NCBI GenBank assembly: GCA_963803735.1
Contig: CAWDNV010000030.1
Location: 40,538 to 104,537, forward strand
Direction of reading: 5' to 3'
DNA length: 64,000 nt
Source of the DNA: Palsa-189 sp963803735
Lineage (GTDB): Bacteria; Acidobacteriota; Terriglobia; Acidiferrales; UBA7541
Shown: positions 35,440 to 47,387 of the stretch, piece by piece
How the letters are laid out: each line of letters opens with the position of its first letter
How positions within the stretch are numbered: the stretch's first letter is position 1
Translations under genes and position numbers: made by a program
The notes under the pieces: generated by a model
Database searches by the model: none
The model's input: the letters and a program-made list of their open reading frames with translations, nothing else
Told to the model about the DNA's origin: nothing

Positions 35440-36250
35440 TCTGCACCGCGAGCTGGCCCCCATTTCGGATGCGGCGTGGGCTCAGATTGAAGAGGAAACA
35501 ACTCGCACTCTCAAACGCTACCTCGCAGGACGGCGTGTGGTCGACGTGCGGGGACCGGCAGGCCCGGTTCTCTCTGCGGTCGGCACGGGCCACCTGCGTC
35601 CGATTGCCAGCCAGAACGATGGCATTCTCGCCCGACAGCGCGAGGTGAAGGCGCTGGTGGAACTGCGCTTTCCTTTTGAACTCGATCGCCAGGCGATCGA
35701 CGATGTCGAACGCGGGGCCAATGACTCGGATTGGCAGCCCGCGAAAGACGCGGCACGCCAGATCGCCTTTGCTGAGGACGGCGCGATTTTTGAGGGCTAC
35801 ACGGCCGCCGGCATCGTGGGAATTCGCCAAGGGACGAGTAATCCGAAGAAGCCCCTTCCCGCCGACGTTCGCCAATACCCGGATGCCATTGCTCAAGCCT
35901 TGAGCCAATTGAGGCTTGTCGGCGTCAATGGCCCATATGCGGTTCTACTCGGAGCCGAAGCCTATACTGCACTGGCTGAAACCAGCGATCAAGGTTACCC
36001 GGTGCTGGAGCATGTCAAGCGCCTGGTCGACGATAAAATCATTTGGGCGCCTGCTATAGACGGAGCATTTCTAGTGACCACGCGTGGCGGCGATTTCGAA
36101 CTGAACATCGGCCAGGACGTCTCGATCGGCTACCTGAGCCACACCGATGATACGATCCGGCTTTATCTGCAGGAAACCTTCACGTTCCTGCTGCTCACCA
36201 CAGAGGCAGCCGTCGCGCTGACTCCGTCCGCGAGAGCAGAGACACCCTGA
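35432..36250 (+). CDS. Encapsulin nanocompartment shell protein (family 1)
   Basis: The 272-residue HK97-fold protein begins MNNLHRELAPISDAAW, has FIxGRRVVDV-like RYLAGRRVVDVRGP, then RLVGVNGPYAVLLG and ends with LQETFTFLLLTTEAAV. It self-assembles into an icosahedral shell of about 24 nm in known members. AAAGGAG lies nine bases before the ATG, inside the DyP gene. The DyP carries the matching loading peptide, so this is a peroxidase-loaded compartment, probably for oxidative stress. It is not a bacteriocin despite older annotation of this family. Confidence 0.95.
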   Translation: MNNLHRELAPISDAAWAQIEEETTRTLKRYLAGRRVVDVRGPAGPVLSAVGTGHLRPIASQNDGILARQREVKALVELRFPFELDRQAIDDVERGANDSDWQPAKDAARQIAFAEDGAIFEGYTAAGIVGIRQGTSNPKKPLPADVRQYPDAIAQALSQLRLVGVNGPYAVLLGAEAYTALAETSDQGYPVLEHVKRLVDDKIIWAPAIDGAFLVTTRGGDFELNIGQDVSIGYLSHTDDTIRLYLQETFTFLLLTTEAAVALTPSARAETP

Positions 36251-36336
36251 AAACGCTGGATGGTCGCATCTCCAACGGTGGTCGGGCCGTAATTAATGGT
36301 TGAAGTGTGCGCCTGACGACCATTGAAAGGCCGATC

Positions 36337-36612
36337 TCAGGACCGAGCCTCTCTCATTCGCAGCTCCCGAAGAGTCTCGCGATCCTGTCCGAAATCCACG
36401 GCCGAGTAGTCGAAGATTTCGTGCTCTTTGAGAAAAGCGTCGACCTCCATCCGCGTCTCGAAAGCAAGGAGCCGCCGAAGCTGTGCAGCAGTGAGGGCAT
36501 GCGACCGATATGCTTCGAGCGCCAGGCTTTCGAGAGCTGCACGAGCAAGATCATTCCACGTCGATTCAAGCCCCTCAGCGATGTCCTCCGGCAGCTCTAA
36601 CGTAATCTGCAT
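36337..36612 (-). CDS. UPF0175-family protein, antitoxin-like
   Basis: The 91-residue protein opens MQITLELPEDIAEGL, the typical start of UPF0175 antitoxin-like proteins, and continues ALESLALEAYRSHALTAAQL and LAFETRMEVDAFLKEHEIF. Its usual partner, a DUF3368 toxin, is not found downstream, where only 86 bases separate it from the encapsulin stop. It may therefore be an orphan half of a toxin-antitoxin pair. Confidence 0.8.
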   Translation of the reverse strand: MQITLELPEDIAEGLESTWNDLARAALESLALEAYRSHALTAAQLRRLLAFETRMEVDAFLKEHEIFDYSAVDFGQDRETLRELRMREARS

Positions 36613-36719
36613 GGGTTGCCCGTCCCCTCGTTTCGATTATCTCAAGAGCAGCTCTCTCTTTTCGGCCAGTGGACCGGCACGTCCATCATCGGCTTCTACG
36701 CGAAGAACTCGCGTAGCCC

Positions 36720-37952
36720 TCAATTACCAGGTACCAGCCCCTTGACGCCAGCATCCGATCGCCCTCCCGCCGCCTTCCGAGGGGAATGGGTCTCTCGCGC
36801 GGCGGACTTTCGCGGCGCCGCGTCGGCCTTCCCGACGGACGGAATAGTCACCAGGTCCAACGCGTCGTGAACATCGGTGGCCGGCGCCAGGTAGCGCATC
36901 GTGGTCTCCAGGGACTTGTGGCCCATCCAGTGCTGCACGGTCCGTACATCGAATCCCCTGCGCAGCATTCCGGTTGCATAAGTCGAACGAAATGTCTTCA
37001 GATCAAATTTTGCCGGGTCGAGTTTGGCGCGTTTCGCGATGGATTTGCAGTGATCGAGCATGTGCTGTTCACGGTTCCCTGTAGGGGATGGAAACACAAA
37101 TTGGCAGTTCGGGCGATGCGTATGCTTCCAAAGCTCCTCGATGAGTTCCACCGGTGCCGGAATCTCACGATCTTCCCATCGCTTCGGGTAAAACCCCAGT
37201 TCCGGTTTCGACGTCACCCGCACAGTCCGCAACTCGAAGTTCACGTCGCTCCAACGCAGGAACATCACTTCCTGCTCGCGGAAGCCGGTCAACAGAAACG
37301 TGGCGAACAAGGCACGTTCCGAATCGGAGCAGGCAGAAAAGAAGCGGGCAAGCTCGTCGTGGCGGTATATCTTCACAAGCGGCGTGATGCGCTCGGGTAG
37401 CGGCAGCTCTTTCGTTATCCCGCTCCTTCCATGGCGTTTGAGAAACTGCGCGACGATGACGGCGTTGTGCAGGATCGTATTGGATCCCAAGCCATGATCT
37501 TTCTTGAGCGTCACGACGAAGCGCGTCAGGTCGTCACCGGAGATCGCGTCGATCGAGACGCAGTCGCGGAAGAACTCCCCGAAGCGGTTAAGCACGGCTT
37601 CATATTTGCGATGAGTGTTGGGCTTTTTCAGCGCCGCGATCTGCTCCAGGTATTTAGCGATGGCGACGTGCAACGCAGGCTTCTTGACCGTTTCGCCGGC
37701 TGTTTCAAACCCGGGGATACCCAGTTTGCGGCCTTCCAGTTCATGGTGCTTGCGCCGCTGTACCTCCAGTGCCTGAGCAGCCGTGACGCCAGCACTCACA
37801 CGACGGCGAGTGCCGCCCGCGTACCACTCGACATAGTAACGGCCGTCGGCGATGGCGTTCCAGTCGTAGTTGCCTTTGGCATTGCGGGGGATGGAAAACA
37901 TCTTCCAGCGGCCGTCAATTTTGATGCGTTTGACGATGTTGACTCGGGACAA
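36720..37952 (-). CDS. Tyrosine recombinase (phage-type integrase)
   Basis: A TTG start at 37952 with AGGAGA seven bases upstream gives 410 residues; the frame runs 52 codons further upstream but lacks homology. The N-terminal SAM-like DNA-binding domain (IAKYLEQIAALKKPNTHRKY) precedes the catalytic domain. Arg-1 is in LLTGFREQEVMFL, box II reads LKTFRSTYATGML and the C-terminal HxxH-Y box is HWMGHKSLETTMRYLAP with nucleophile Tyr. In box II a Lys stands where most relatives have His in HxxR. The tail of about 60 residues is basic. It probably integrates and excises the element whose attachment site may be the tRNA fragment at 39453-39497. Confidence 0.9.
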   Translation of the reverse strand: MSRVNIVKRIKIDGRWKMFSIPRNAKGNYDWNAIADGRYYVEWYAGGTRRRVSAGVTAAQALEVQRRKHHELEGRKLGIPGFETAGETVKKPALHVAIAKYLEQIAALKKPNTHRKYEAVLNRFGEFFRDCVSIDAISGDDLTRFVVTLKKDHGLGSNTILHNAVIVAQFLKRHGRSGITKELPLPERITPLVKIYRHDELARFFSACSDSERALFATFLLTGFREQEVMFLRWSDVNFELRTVRVTSKPELGFYPKRWEDREIPAPVELIEELWKHTHRPNCQFVFPSPTGNREQHMLDHCKSIAKRAKLDPAKFDLKTFRSTYATGMLRRGFDVRTVQHWMGHKSLETTMRYLAPATDVHDALDLVTIPSVGKADAAPRKSAARETHSPRKAAGGRSDAGVKGLVPGN

Positions 37953-38197
37953 AATATCTCTCCTGCGAGCCGCATCGTTGCGGACAGCAAGGGAGACAGC
38001 ACATGATCTAAATGACAGAAAATAAAGAGGGTGGGTAGAAGCTGGCATTCTTCGACTGTTTGCTCCTGGGGCCTTCCCAGGCCGAGCGCAGGAAATCGAG
38101 CCGATCATTCTCCGGTGTGGGCCAATCTTCGGCCCTGGACATACACGGTCATTGACGAAGATTCAAATAGCATCTAAACTGTAGATGGTATACGGGC

Positions 38198-38758
38198 ATG
38201 CAAAGTGTCGAATTGAAACTCAAGCAGGCGAGCGCGGTTCTGGGAGTTGCGCCCAAAGATCTGCAGAATCTTGTGCAGTTCAAAGTCTTGCGACCACCGC
38301 GCCGCGACACTTTCTATTGGTTCGACAACCGACTTCTCCTTGAAGCAAAGGTGGCCTTCTATTTGAAAGAGTCCCTCGGCACATCCATTGAAGTGCTCAC
38401 TCGGTTCACGCAGGCTCTGTCCTCCAACCTCAAGGAAGCGGAGTTGACGAGGCCTCGCTACCTGTGGCTGCGGTCTCGACCAGCGAGAAGCCGAGAGCCG
38501 ATCGAGGTTCGTATTCCCTTAAGAGAGCTGGCGAAGGAACTCGACGACCAGCTCCCTCAGGCCGCCGTGTATCAAGACTTGCCGCGCGGAAGAAAGCGGC
38601 CGGGATGGAAGCGGGAGTTCGCAAGCCGTTTAGCAGTGGCGGCCCACGATTTATCCGGAGTCACGGAGTCCCAGATCATGTCGGCAATTCGCGGCCACCG
38701 GGCTGCGAAGAAGCGATTGCCGGAGATTACCGTTGGCTCGTCTGCAAAATCGGCCTAG
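38198..38758 (+). CDS. Putative antitoxin paired with a PIN toxin
   Basis: The 186-residue protein begins SVELKLKQASAVLGVAPKDL with a possible MerR-like helix-turn-helix (VLGVAPKDLQNLVQFKVLRP), as in antitoxins that autoregulate. The rest is charged and helical. It overlaps the PIN-domain gene by 26 bases, the usual arrangement of toxin-antitoxin pairs. I identify it by this pairing, not by a named family. Its promoter is likely in the AT-richer stretch near 38160-38190. Confidence 0.7.
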   Translation: MQSVELKLKQASAVLGVAPKDLQNLVQFKVLRPPRRDTFYWFDNRLLLEAKVAFYLKESLGTSIEVLTRFTQALSSNLKEAELTRPRYLWLRSRPARSREPIEVRIPLRELAKELDDQLPQAAVYQDLPRGRKRPGWKREFASRLAVAAHDLSGVTESQIMSAIRGHRAAKKRLPEITVGSSAKSA

Positions 38759-39191
38759 AGGAGTCATCGACACTTCCGTGCTCGTCGCCGGTATCGCGGG
38801 ATTCAAATCCTGGCGCGCGGTTGAGAATTCAAGCGCGTCGTTTCTCCGCGACTGGATCGAGCATGCGACCTTTACCTGGCTCGTTAGCGAGGACATTGTT
38901 TCCGAATATAAGGAGGTCCTAACGAGACTCGGTGTTCGGCGCAACCTTGTCGGCGAGGTAATCAATCTCCTCAGAGAGGAGGCGGAGTTAGTAGACGTCC
39001 GCGTAACAAGCGACGCGTCGCCCGATCCAGACGACAATCCGTTTTGTGCATGTGCGGAACAGGCGCGGGCCGCGTTCATTGCAACCTTAAACCCGAAGGA
39101 CTTCCCCCAGAGGAAGCTACGGGCCAAGGTGATCTCGCCTGGAGACCCGATCCCCACAACAAGAAGGCGTGATCGCCCCGGAAACCGATAA
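38733..39191 (+). CDS. PIN-domain toxin, putative
   Basis: A TTG start at 38733 with GGAG about eight bases upstream gives 152 residues. The PIN active site is visible: Asp in VIDTSVLVAGI, Glu in SEDIVSEYKEVL and the acidic pair in DASPDPDDNPF. PIN toxins cut RNA, often tRNA or mRNA. It lies next to a recombinase gene and an attachment-like tRNA fragment, so it is probably a stability module of a mobile element. Confidence 0.85.
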   Translation: MARLQNRPRGVIDTSVLVAGIAGFKSWRAVENSSASFLRDWIEHATFTWLVSEDIVSEYKEVLTRLGVRRNLVGEVINLLREEAELVDVRVTSDASPDPDDNPFCACAEQARAAFIATLNPKDFPQRKLRAKVISPGDPIPTTRRRDRPGNR

Positions 39192-39452
39192 ACGCGCGCA
39201 TTGTCGGACCTCAATGTTACCCGATGTTGCGCCTCCCGCCTGTAGGCGACCTACTGACTGCTACTCACCCGTTCGAAACTCTCGGTGGCACTTCGAAACT
39301 GCCCCCCATACGGTGTTCTCAAGCAATTTCGCACCGCTGGCTCCGCCGCATCCAAAGCCTCTGTGTGCCGGCTTGTGTGCCAACTCCAGGCAATTCAACC
39401 GCATTGTCAATTTGCAGATTGTCAGTAATTGATTGATTTCAGACCAAATAGA

Positions 39453-39497
39453 TGGAGCCACCCGCCGGGATCGAACCGGCGACCTGCTGATTACGAA
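39453..39497 (-). repeat. tRNA-Thr(CGT) 3' fragment, probable attachment site
   Basis: Read on the minus strand, this segment runs from the anticodon loop (TTCGTAA, 39491-39497) through the anticodon stem 3' strand, the T arm (GCCGG TTCGATC CCGGC) and the acceptor strand to CCA. The 5' half of the tRNA is absent: the sequence to the right is not a D arm and does not pair. Tyrosine recombinases commonly use tRNA 3' ends as attachment cores and leave such a fragment at one end of an element. The complete tRNA-Thr gene should exist elsewhere. Confidence 0.75.
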
Positions 39498-40241
39498 TCC
39501 GGTTTTGCCAATTATGGCTGATGTCGGGCGAGGTGGGTTCCGTATGTTAAGTATTTCCTGAATCAACAGATTGTGAAGGTTGCCGCTTCGGCTATGCACA
39601 GACGAATATAGCTGGCTTTTGCAGAGTTGGCACACATTTGGCACACATGCTTGGGGTGAAGCTTGGCGGGGCACGATCGGCCCAATTTTGTGAGCGACGA
39701 ACAGGAGAGGAACGATCTTGAAGCTGTTAGGGCGTGGCGGAAAGTGGGTGGGCCGATGGGTGGGTTGCCTCGTATTCGAGCCCAAAACTCTTCGCGTTTG
39801 GAGTCATCTCGCTGTCCCTAAACATCCACTAGCTCTGTGGGTCGACAACCAATAAACTGGCGAATCCGCCAACACCGACAACAACGACGCGTAGGCAAGA
39901 GCTGGGCTGATCTCCTGGTCGACAACCCAGGCGATCGAAGCCGAGTCGGGCGTCGACGATCAACTTTCATTGCATCGGGGAATCTCGGGATTAACTTCGC
40001 TCAACATTCCGGAGTTTATAGCGCGCCAACGGACAGCAGGAAGGACAGCAAGCAAAAGAAACTGACAGAAAAAAAACGCGGGGGAGTAAAATCCCAGATT
40101 CTACCGCCGCCTTTTGCCATATTAATTCTAAAGATCATCCACGAATCAATCCAACTGTCATCGATTCAAAAAGAGACACCACAGAACTGCCGACCTTCCT
40201 CTTCGGTTTGGCAGACGGCGCATCCGACTTCGTATTATTGA
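39498..40241. other. Region without a recognisable gene, to the right of the att-like fragment
   Basis: About 740 bases. Open frames here have no coding character. There is a short direct repeat GGCACACA(T)TTGGCACACATG around 39630-39650 and an A-rich patch near 40050-40080. It looks like recombinant or degraded mobile-element sequence. Confidence 0.4.
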
Positions 40242-41078
40242 CTAGCCGAATGTGAACGAAAAGACCTCGACGCCGGGATCAAGGAATTCAATCTCAAACA
40301 CCGCGTCTTTGACTGATCCCTTCTGCCGTACGAGCTGATACATCCGAGGCTCGCGAACCTCGCCCGCGCCATCGGCGCTGGAATCGGAACCATGATCGTC
40401 GCCGAGCGCGGTGCCATTCAGCTTCACCTTGAAGCGAACAGGCGTCCCGTTCCTTCCCGGGCCCAAGACCATTTGGAGGTCGCGGCTATGAAACCGAAAT
40501 ACAATCTTGCCGGGCGCCGATTCGAGCTTGCCGCTCTCGACGCCTACCTTCCACGATCCGCCGAGTCCCCACTGATTTAAGGCGGGCCTCGCCCGGTAGG
40601 CTGTAGGTCTTTCGTGAGTCCTGCGCCATCCCTCCCGGCGAGGCGAAGTTCTCCGCCCGAGCGTAGCCGCCATAGATTTCGGGCGATTGCACATCTTCGC
40701 TCGGTGGCGCCTCAGCCCCGTCAGACGTTATACATACCGTGCTCTCGTCCAGACCAGTGGCCCCATTTTCCTTGAGAAGTGTCTGGATAACGCGTTCGGA
40801 TCGCTCATAGTCACCCTCGCCGAAGTGGTGGTAACGAATCCGTCCCCTTGCATCGACGATGTAGTCGGCCGGCCAGTATTCGTTGCGGAAAGCCCGCCAA
40901 ATAGAATGGTCGCTGTCGATCGGGATAGGATATGGGACCTTCAAGTCAGATATGGCATTCTTCACGTTGGCCGGATCCTTCTCGAAACCGAACTCCGGCG
41001 CATGGACGCCGATCACGACCAGCCCGGCGTCTTTGTATTTTGCAGCCCCGGCTTTCATGTATTCCGGCAGATGGATTC
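40242..41078 (-). pseudogene. C-terminal fragment of a DipZ-like redoxin protein, frameshifted
   Basis: The minus strand holds a thioredoxin-like piece (AGLVVIGVHAPEFGFEKDP, IWRAFRNEYWPADYIVDARG) that continues into a C-terminal carbohydrate-binding-like domain (GGSWKVGVESGKLESAPGKI, FKVKLNGTALGDDHGSD, FEIEFLDPGVEVFSFTFG). The join needs a one-base frame change near 40580 in CTTAAATC. The N-terminus, including the membrane part and the CxxC region, is missing; a stop lies just upstream of the remaining part. It abuts the glucosidase remnant. It is a truncated gene, not functional. Confidence 0.8.
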
Positions 41079-41089
41079 GTCAAATTGGA

Positions 41090-43793
<2,704 letters not shown>

Positions 43794-43797
<4 letters not shown>

Positions 43798-43850
43798 GCC
43801 GGCTGTCCCCCACCCAGCACGAGGGTATCGAAGTTTTCCGGCGCATTCAT
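43794..43850 (-). pseudogene. Truncated N-terminus of an FAD-dependent pyridine nucleotide-disulphide oxidoreductase
   Basis: The 18-codon frame reads MNAPENFDTLVLGGGQPA and then stops. It matches the opening of mercuric-reductase-like flavoproteins, where the Rossmann GxGxxG would follow. AAAGGAG lies eight to ten bases upstream. The stop TGA overlaps the ATG of the glucosidase remnant, so a deletion has fused the two. Only the start of the gene survives. Confidence 0.6.
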
Positions 43851-43939
43851 AAGATTCATCTCCTTTAGGTGGCCGCCTTAAGCAGCAAGGAACTGCTTGA
43901 TGAGGGCCGCTGTCCTTTACATAGAAGGTGTCGAGCGGC

Positions 43940-44203
43940 TCAATATTCGGACGGCACCTCCGCGTATGCAATGCCGGTGAGGTTTCCTTCAGCAAAGAGC
44001 AGCGTCCTCCGGTTCGATCCATCGAGGTTGGCGCTGTAGACCGAACCCCCGAAGTCTGTAATGAACATTCGACCGCCCTTCAGATCCAAAGCCAGGCCTA
44101 TGGCTTCCATCAAATGGGTGAAGACGATCTCAGGCTCCTTGCCAGACTGTCTTAATTCTGGTGGGCCCGCCGCCGACGCGGAGAGTGAATCGGGCACCCG
44201 GCT
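43940..44203 (-). pseudogene. C-terminal fragment of a YWTD/LDLR class-B-repeat-like protein
   Basis: The piece reads LMEAIGLALDLKGGRMFITD, FGGSVYSANLDGSNRRTLLF and EGNLTGIAYAEVPSEY. These are the last two blades of a bacterial beta-propeller with YWTD-like repeats. The upstream blades are missing and the frame opens only about 30 residues before, so this is a 5'-truncated remnant next to the NADH dehydrogenase gene. Confidence 0.7.
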
Positions 44204-44217
44204 GACATAGCATTTGA

Positions 44218-45549
44218 CTACTCCTCTGACGCCAGAACAACAGTGTCTGGCTCTTCCTCGACGCGGGATACAGTTGGAGCGCGGAGGTCATGGATGTGGA
44301 CGAGATCCTTGCTGAAGAGCAAATCAAACGTCCAATCCAGGGCCACACGGACCTTTTTCTCCAAACGAGGCAACTTGCTCAGATAAATCGTGCGCCACAG
44401 AAACCAGGCAAGGAAGCCAGAGAAGTTAATCCCAAGAATGTTCGCTACACCCGTCCTCCGGCCGATGGATGCGAGCAAACCCAGGGTGGAAAATGAGAAC
44501 GGCCGCTTCGAGCCGCCACAAAGTGCCGCAGTCACATTCTTGGCTACTGTTTTACCCTGCCGCAGCGCGTGCTGAGCCGTCGGCGGGTACGGCTGTCCGG
44601 TCTTGCGATCCGTAATGCAAGCGCAGTCCCCCAGTGCCCATACGCCCGGCCAACCCTGCACTTCTAGGTAGTCGTCTGTTACGATGCGGCCGTGGTCCAA
44701 TTTGCATGGCAACGTGGCAATCAGAGGATTCGGGGAGGTTCCAGCGGTCCAAATCACGGTATTCGCCGGAATCCGAGACCCGTCGCTCAGTTCGACAGCA
44801 TCCTCGAACACACGGACCACTCTCGTGCCAACTCTAATCTCGACTTTTCGTTCCGCCAATTTCTTTTGAGCGTATGCGCCCAGTTTTGGGCCTAGCTCCG
44901 GCAGGATTACATCGCCGGAATGAACCAGAAGCACCCGAATCATGTCCTCTTCAAGGTGTGGGTAAAAGCGGAGCGATTCGCGCAAGAAGTCGTTAACCGC
45001 AGCCACGGTCTCCGCACCTGCAAACCCGCCGCCCGCAACAACGATCGTCAATAAATTGGGCCGAGAGCCGGCCGCACACTCAAAATCGGCCTCCTCCAAA
45101 AGATCGATGAGTCGATCTCTCAAATGAATTGCATCGCTCAGCGATTTCATTGTCATGGCCTTGTGCTCAAGCTCGGGCAGGCCGAAGAAATTCGTCATCG
45201 ATCCCAAAGCGAGGATGAGATAGTCGTATTTAAGCTCATGACCATGGCGCTTCGCACCGTGGACGACGGTCACGGTTTTCGAGATGAGGTCAATGCGCTC
45301 GACTTCCCCATGAAAAAACTGACCGTGGCTCAGCAGCTTCCGAAGCGGGTTGACGATGTGTGTCATGTCCAGATCGCCAGCCGCGACCTCATGCAGCATC
45401 GGGGTGAAGAGGGAGAAGTTCTCCCGATTAACCAGGGTCACCTGCACGTCGCGTTTACGGGCGAGCGTTCTTTCCAGCCCGAGCGCAGCATAGAGTCCCC
45501 CGAACCCACCACCGAGAATCAGAACCTGTTTGCCTGCAGGTGCGCTCAT
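44218..45549 (-). CDS. Type II NADH dehydrogenase (NDH-2)
   Basis: From the ATG at 45549, preceded by AAAGGA, the product is 443 residues; the longer frame to 45792 has no family match. It has two dinucleotide folds, ILGGGFGGLYAALGLE for FAD and VVAGGGFAGAETVAAV for NADH, plus a third flavin motif VWALGDCACI and PTAQHALRQGKTVAKN. A C-terminal amphipathic, aromatic stretch (FSGFLAWFLWRTIYLSKLP) would attach it to the membrane. It oxidises NADH and reduces quinone without pumping protons. It stands after a sigma-like gene. Confidence 0.93.
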   Translation of the reverse strand: MSAPAGKQVLILGGGFGGLYAALGLERTLARKRDVQVTLVNRENFSLFTPMLHEVAAGDLDMTHIVNPLRKLLSHGQFFHGEVERIDLISKTVTVVHGAKRHGHELKYDYLILALGSMTNFFGLPELEHKAMTMKSLSDAIHLRDRLIDLLEEADFECAAGSRPNLLTIVVAGGGFAGAETVAAVNDFLRESLRFYPHLEEDMIRVLLVHSGDVILPELGPKLGAYAQKKLAERKVEIRVGTRVVRVFEDAVELSDGSRIPANTVIWTAGTSPNPLIATLPCKLDHGRIVTDDYLEVQGWPGVWALGDCACITDRKTGQPYPPTAQHALRQGKTVAKNVTAALCGGSKRPFSFSTLGLLASIGRRTGVANILGINFSGFLAWFLWRTIYLSKLPRLEKKVRVALDWTFDLLFSKDLVHIHDLRAPTVSRVEEEPDTVVLASEE

Positions 45550-45670
45550 CGCCTTTCCTTTCTCCCTCATTTCGAGTTGCACTTCACAGCATTCAATCCG
45601 CGAGGAAGCGGCCAGACTGCCATAGCCTCCACTGGTCGGCCGGGTTTGCTGAACCGAGCTATAAGCGGCG

Positions 45671-46129
45671 TCATAAATTCTTGCGCATCGTCGGGCCGCT
45701 TGCCTGCGCGCACGGCTTACGATCGGCGCATGAGCATGGGAAAGATTCAAGCGCTTTCGGCATGTTGAGCAACGCTTGATATAGGGCTTCATCCACTTCC
45801 CGACTGGACAATTTCAGGATTTGAGAACAGGTTCGAGCGTCGAGCCCGACCAGCAAGCGCAGCACGAAACAATACCGAGGTATTGGCTCAAGGAACGATA
45901 GAACTTGCAATTTTCGGGGAAGGGTCGGGCACAATTTCCCAAAACCGCTCGTGTGCCTGTAAGCCCAACGTACACTCTCTAGGATGAGCGCATTCCGCAA
46001 GTCATCCGGACCGACATCATCGATCGCGTGCGTAACTGCTCGCTCCGCGACTTCTACGCTGCCGGTTAGAACGAGAACGGCGCGGAAAGATTCGTTGATC
46101 GACTGGCCCAGCTCCACCTTAGGTGTCAT
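45671..46129 (-). CDS. Sigma-70 region-4-like protein, 152 residues
   Basis: The product resembles short sigma-factor-like proteins common in acidobacteria: FRAVLVLTGSVEVAERAV, then RYCFVLRLLVGLDARTCSQILKLSSREVDEALYQAL, a region-4 helix-turn-helix order. There is no clear region 2, so it is unlikely to be a full sigma factor. Its ATG overlaps the end of the nucleotidyltransferase gene by four bases. The C-terminal 30 residues are atypical. Function is unknown. Confidence 0.65.
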   Translation of the reverse strand: MTPKVELGQSINESFRAVLVLTGSVEVAERAVTHAIDDVGPDDLRNALILESVRWAYRHTSGFGKLCPTLPRKLQVLSFLEPIPRYCFVLRLLVGLDARTCSQILKLSSREVDEALYQALLNMPKALESFPCSCADRKPCAQASGPTMRKNL

Positions 46130-47118
46130 ACGAAAACCGTGGGTGGCTTTGCGATGGAGAGGCTGGTCTCTTCACGGACCCAATCGGGATGAATGCCGTT
46201 TCTGGTTAGTGTCTCGAGAACGCGAGGGGGGCTTCCAAGGTCGGCCCATCCTGAGTCACGATCGCGCAATACCAACAACCTGTTACTTTCTTCTGCCAAA
46301 ACATCGCGCGAAAAGTCCACGGGCGGGAGTCGATCGTATGCCCCTTCAGCGTCGAGATTCGCCAGGGCTTGCGTTATCAGAACCACCGCTTCAGGCACCT
46401 GAGACCGCAATAGCTTAAGAAGCGTCCTGGCTCGGCCTACAATGACGAAGGTATTCCAAAGGCAACCTAGGCGCATCAGTTCGGCGGCCTGACCCTCACG
46501 CGGTTTTTCCCAAAATCGCTTCACGCGACATAAGGGCCCGGCCCCCGTTTGCGAAACGACAGCACCTGGTTCAATCCACCCATAATCGATTTCCGGGTAC
46601 TCAGCTTCCGCGCCAACCAGGACGATCGAGCCCGGATGGCGCTCTGCGCAGTTTTCAGCCGATAAAATCGTGGCTCGAAATGACTCCTCGTCCGCATAGT
46701 AGTGATCGCAGGGGAAAACACTTACCATCGCTTGAGGATCGCGTGACAGGATGTGAAGGCTCGCCAAGGCGATCGCAACACCGGTTCCTCGGTTTGCCGG
46801 TTGGACAAGAGCCCGAGATTCCGCGGCCTCGGCGACAGCCCCCGCGTAGTATTTCTCGTGGGCACGCGACAGAACGGGCACCTGGCGAGTCCGCGGGAAA
46901 AGCGGATCAATCCTTTCCCGCGTCTGCTCGAAAAGGCTTCTGCCGGCGATGAGACGGCAAAACTGCTTGGGCCTGGAATCACCGGAGATCCTTCGCGTCA
47001 GTTCCTGTAAACGAATTCCGTCACCGCCCGCAAGGAGCACAGCCCATCGGTTTGCCGACATCGCTGGGCGGCCCGCCACTGCACCGCAAGCATCGTTAAG
47101 CTTAATTCGTTTCCGCAT
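46126..47118 (-). CDS. Sugar-1-phosphate nucleotidyltransferase, mannose-1-phosphate guanylyltransferase-like
   Basis: The 330-residue protein has the nucleotide-binding motif VLLAGGDGIRLQELTRRISGD then RPKQFCRLI, FPCDHYY and KRFWEKPREG, as in GDP-mannose pyrophosphorylases. The start is uncertain: 47118 and 47061 are both in-frame Met codons, and a TTG at 47145 is also possible. The C-terminal cupin-type isomerase domain of bifunctional ManC is absent. It would make GDP-mannose or a similar sugar nucleotide for glycan synthesis. Confidence 0.85.
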   Translation of the reverse strand: MRKRIKLNDACGAVAGRPAMSANRWAVLLAGGDGIRLQELTRRISGDSRPKQFCRLIAGRSLFEQTRERIDPLFPRTRQVPVLSRAHEKYYAGAVAEAAESRALVQPANRGTGVAIALASLHILSRDPQAMVSVFPCDHYYADEESFRATILSAENCAERHPGSIVLVGAEAEYPEIDYGWIEPGAVVSQTGAGPLCRVKRFWEKPREGQAAELMRLGCLWNTFVIVGRARTLLKLLRSQVPEAVVLITQALANLDAEGAYDRLPPVDFSRDVLAEESNRLLVLRDRDSGWADLGSPPRVLETLTRNGIHPDWVREETSLSIAKPPTVFV

Positions 47119-47387
47119 AGCCTCTACCACCCCTCGTCGTGACAATGCCTCTTTCGCCGTTCCTCCAGCAGGCGACGAACCACAATGAGGTCAAGGAAAA
47201 ACAGCCTACCGGATGTGGGTGCGTTTTTCGCCTCTGCGTCTATCGGTGTGGAAGCTATCGCGCTCATGTAACGAATCTCCTCGCTAACGTGTCTATGTGG
47301 TCTCGAGTGAAACATCTGGGTCGACCCGGCAGACGACTGCTCAGGAATGCTGTCGATTCACACACGAGAGGATAGGGACTTTGGCCG

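Noticed and set aside
39453..39497. Functional tRNA gene
   Set aside because: Only the 3' half is present; the D arm, 5' acceptor strand and 5' anticodon stem cannot be formed.
39837..40241. Open frame of 134 codons right of the att-like fragment
   Set aside because: The translation is compositionally unlike the neighbours, with no motif and no good ribosome site.
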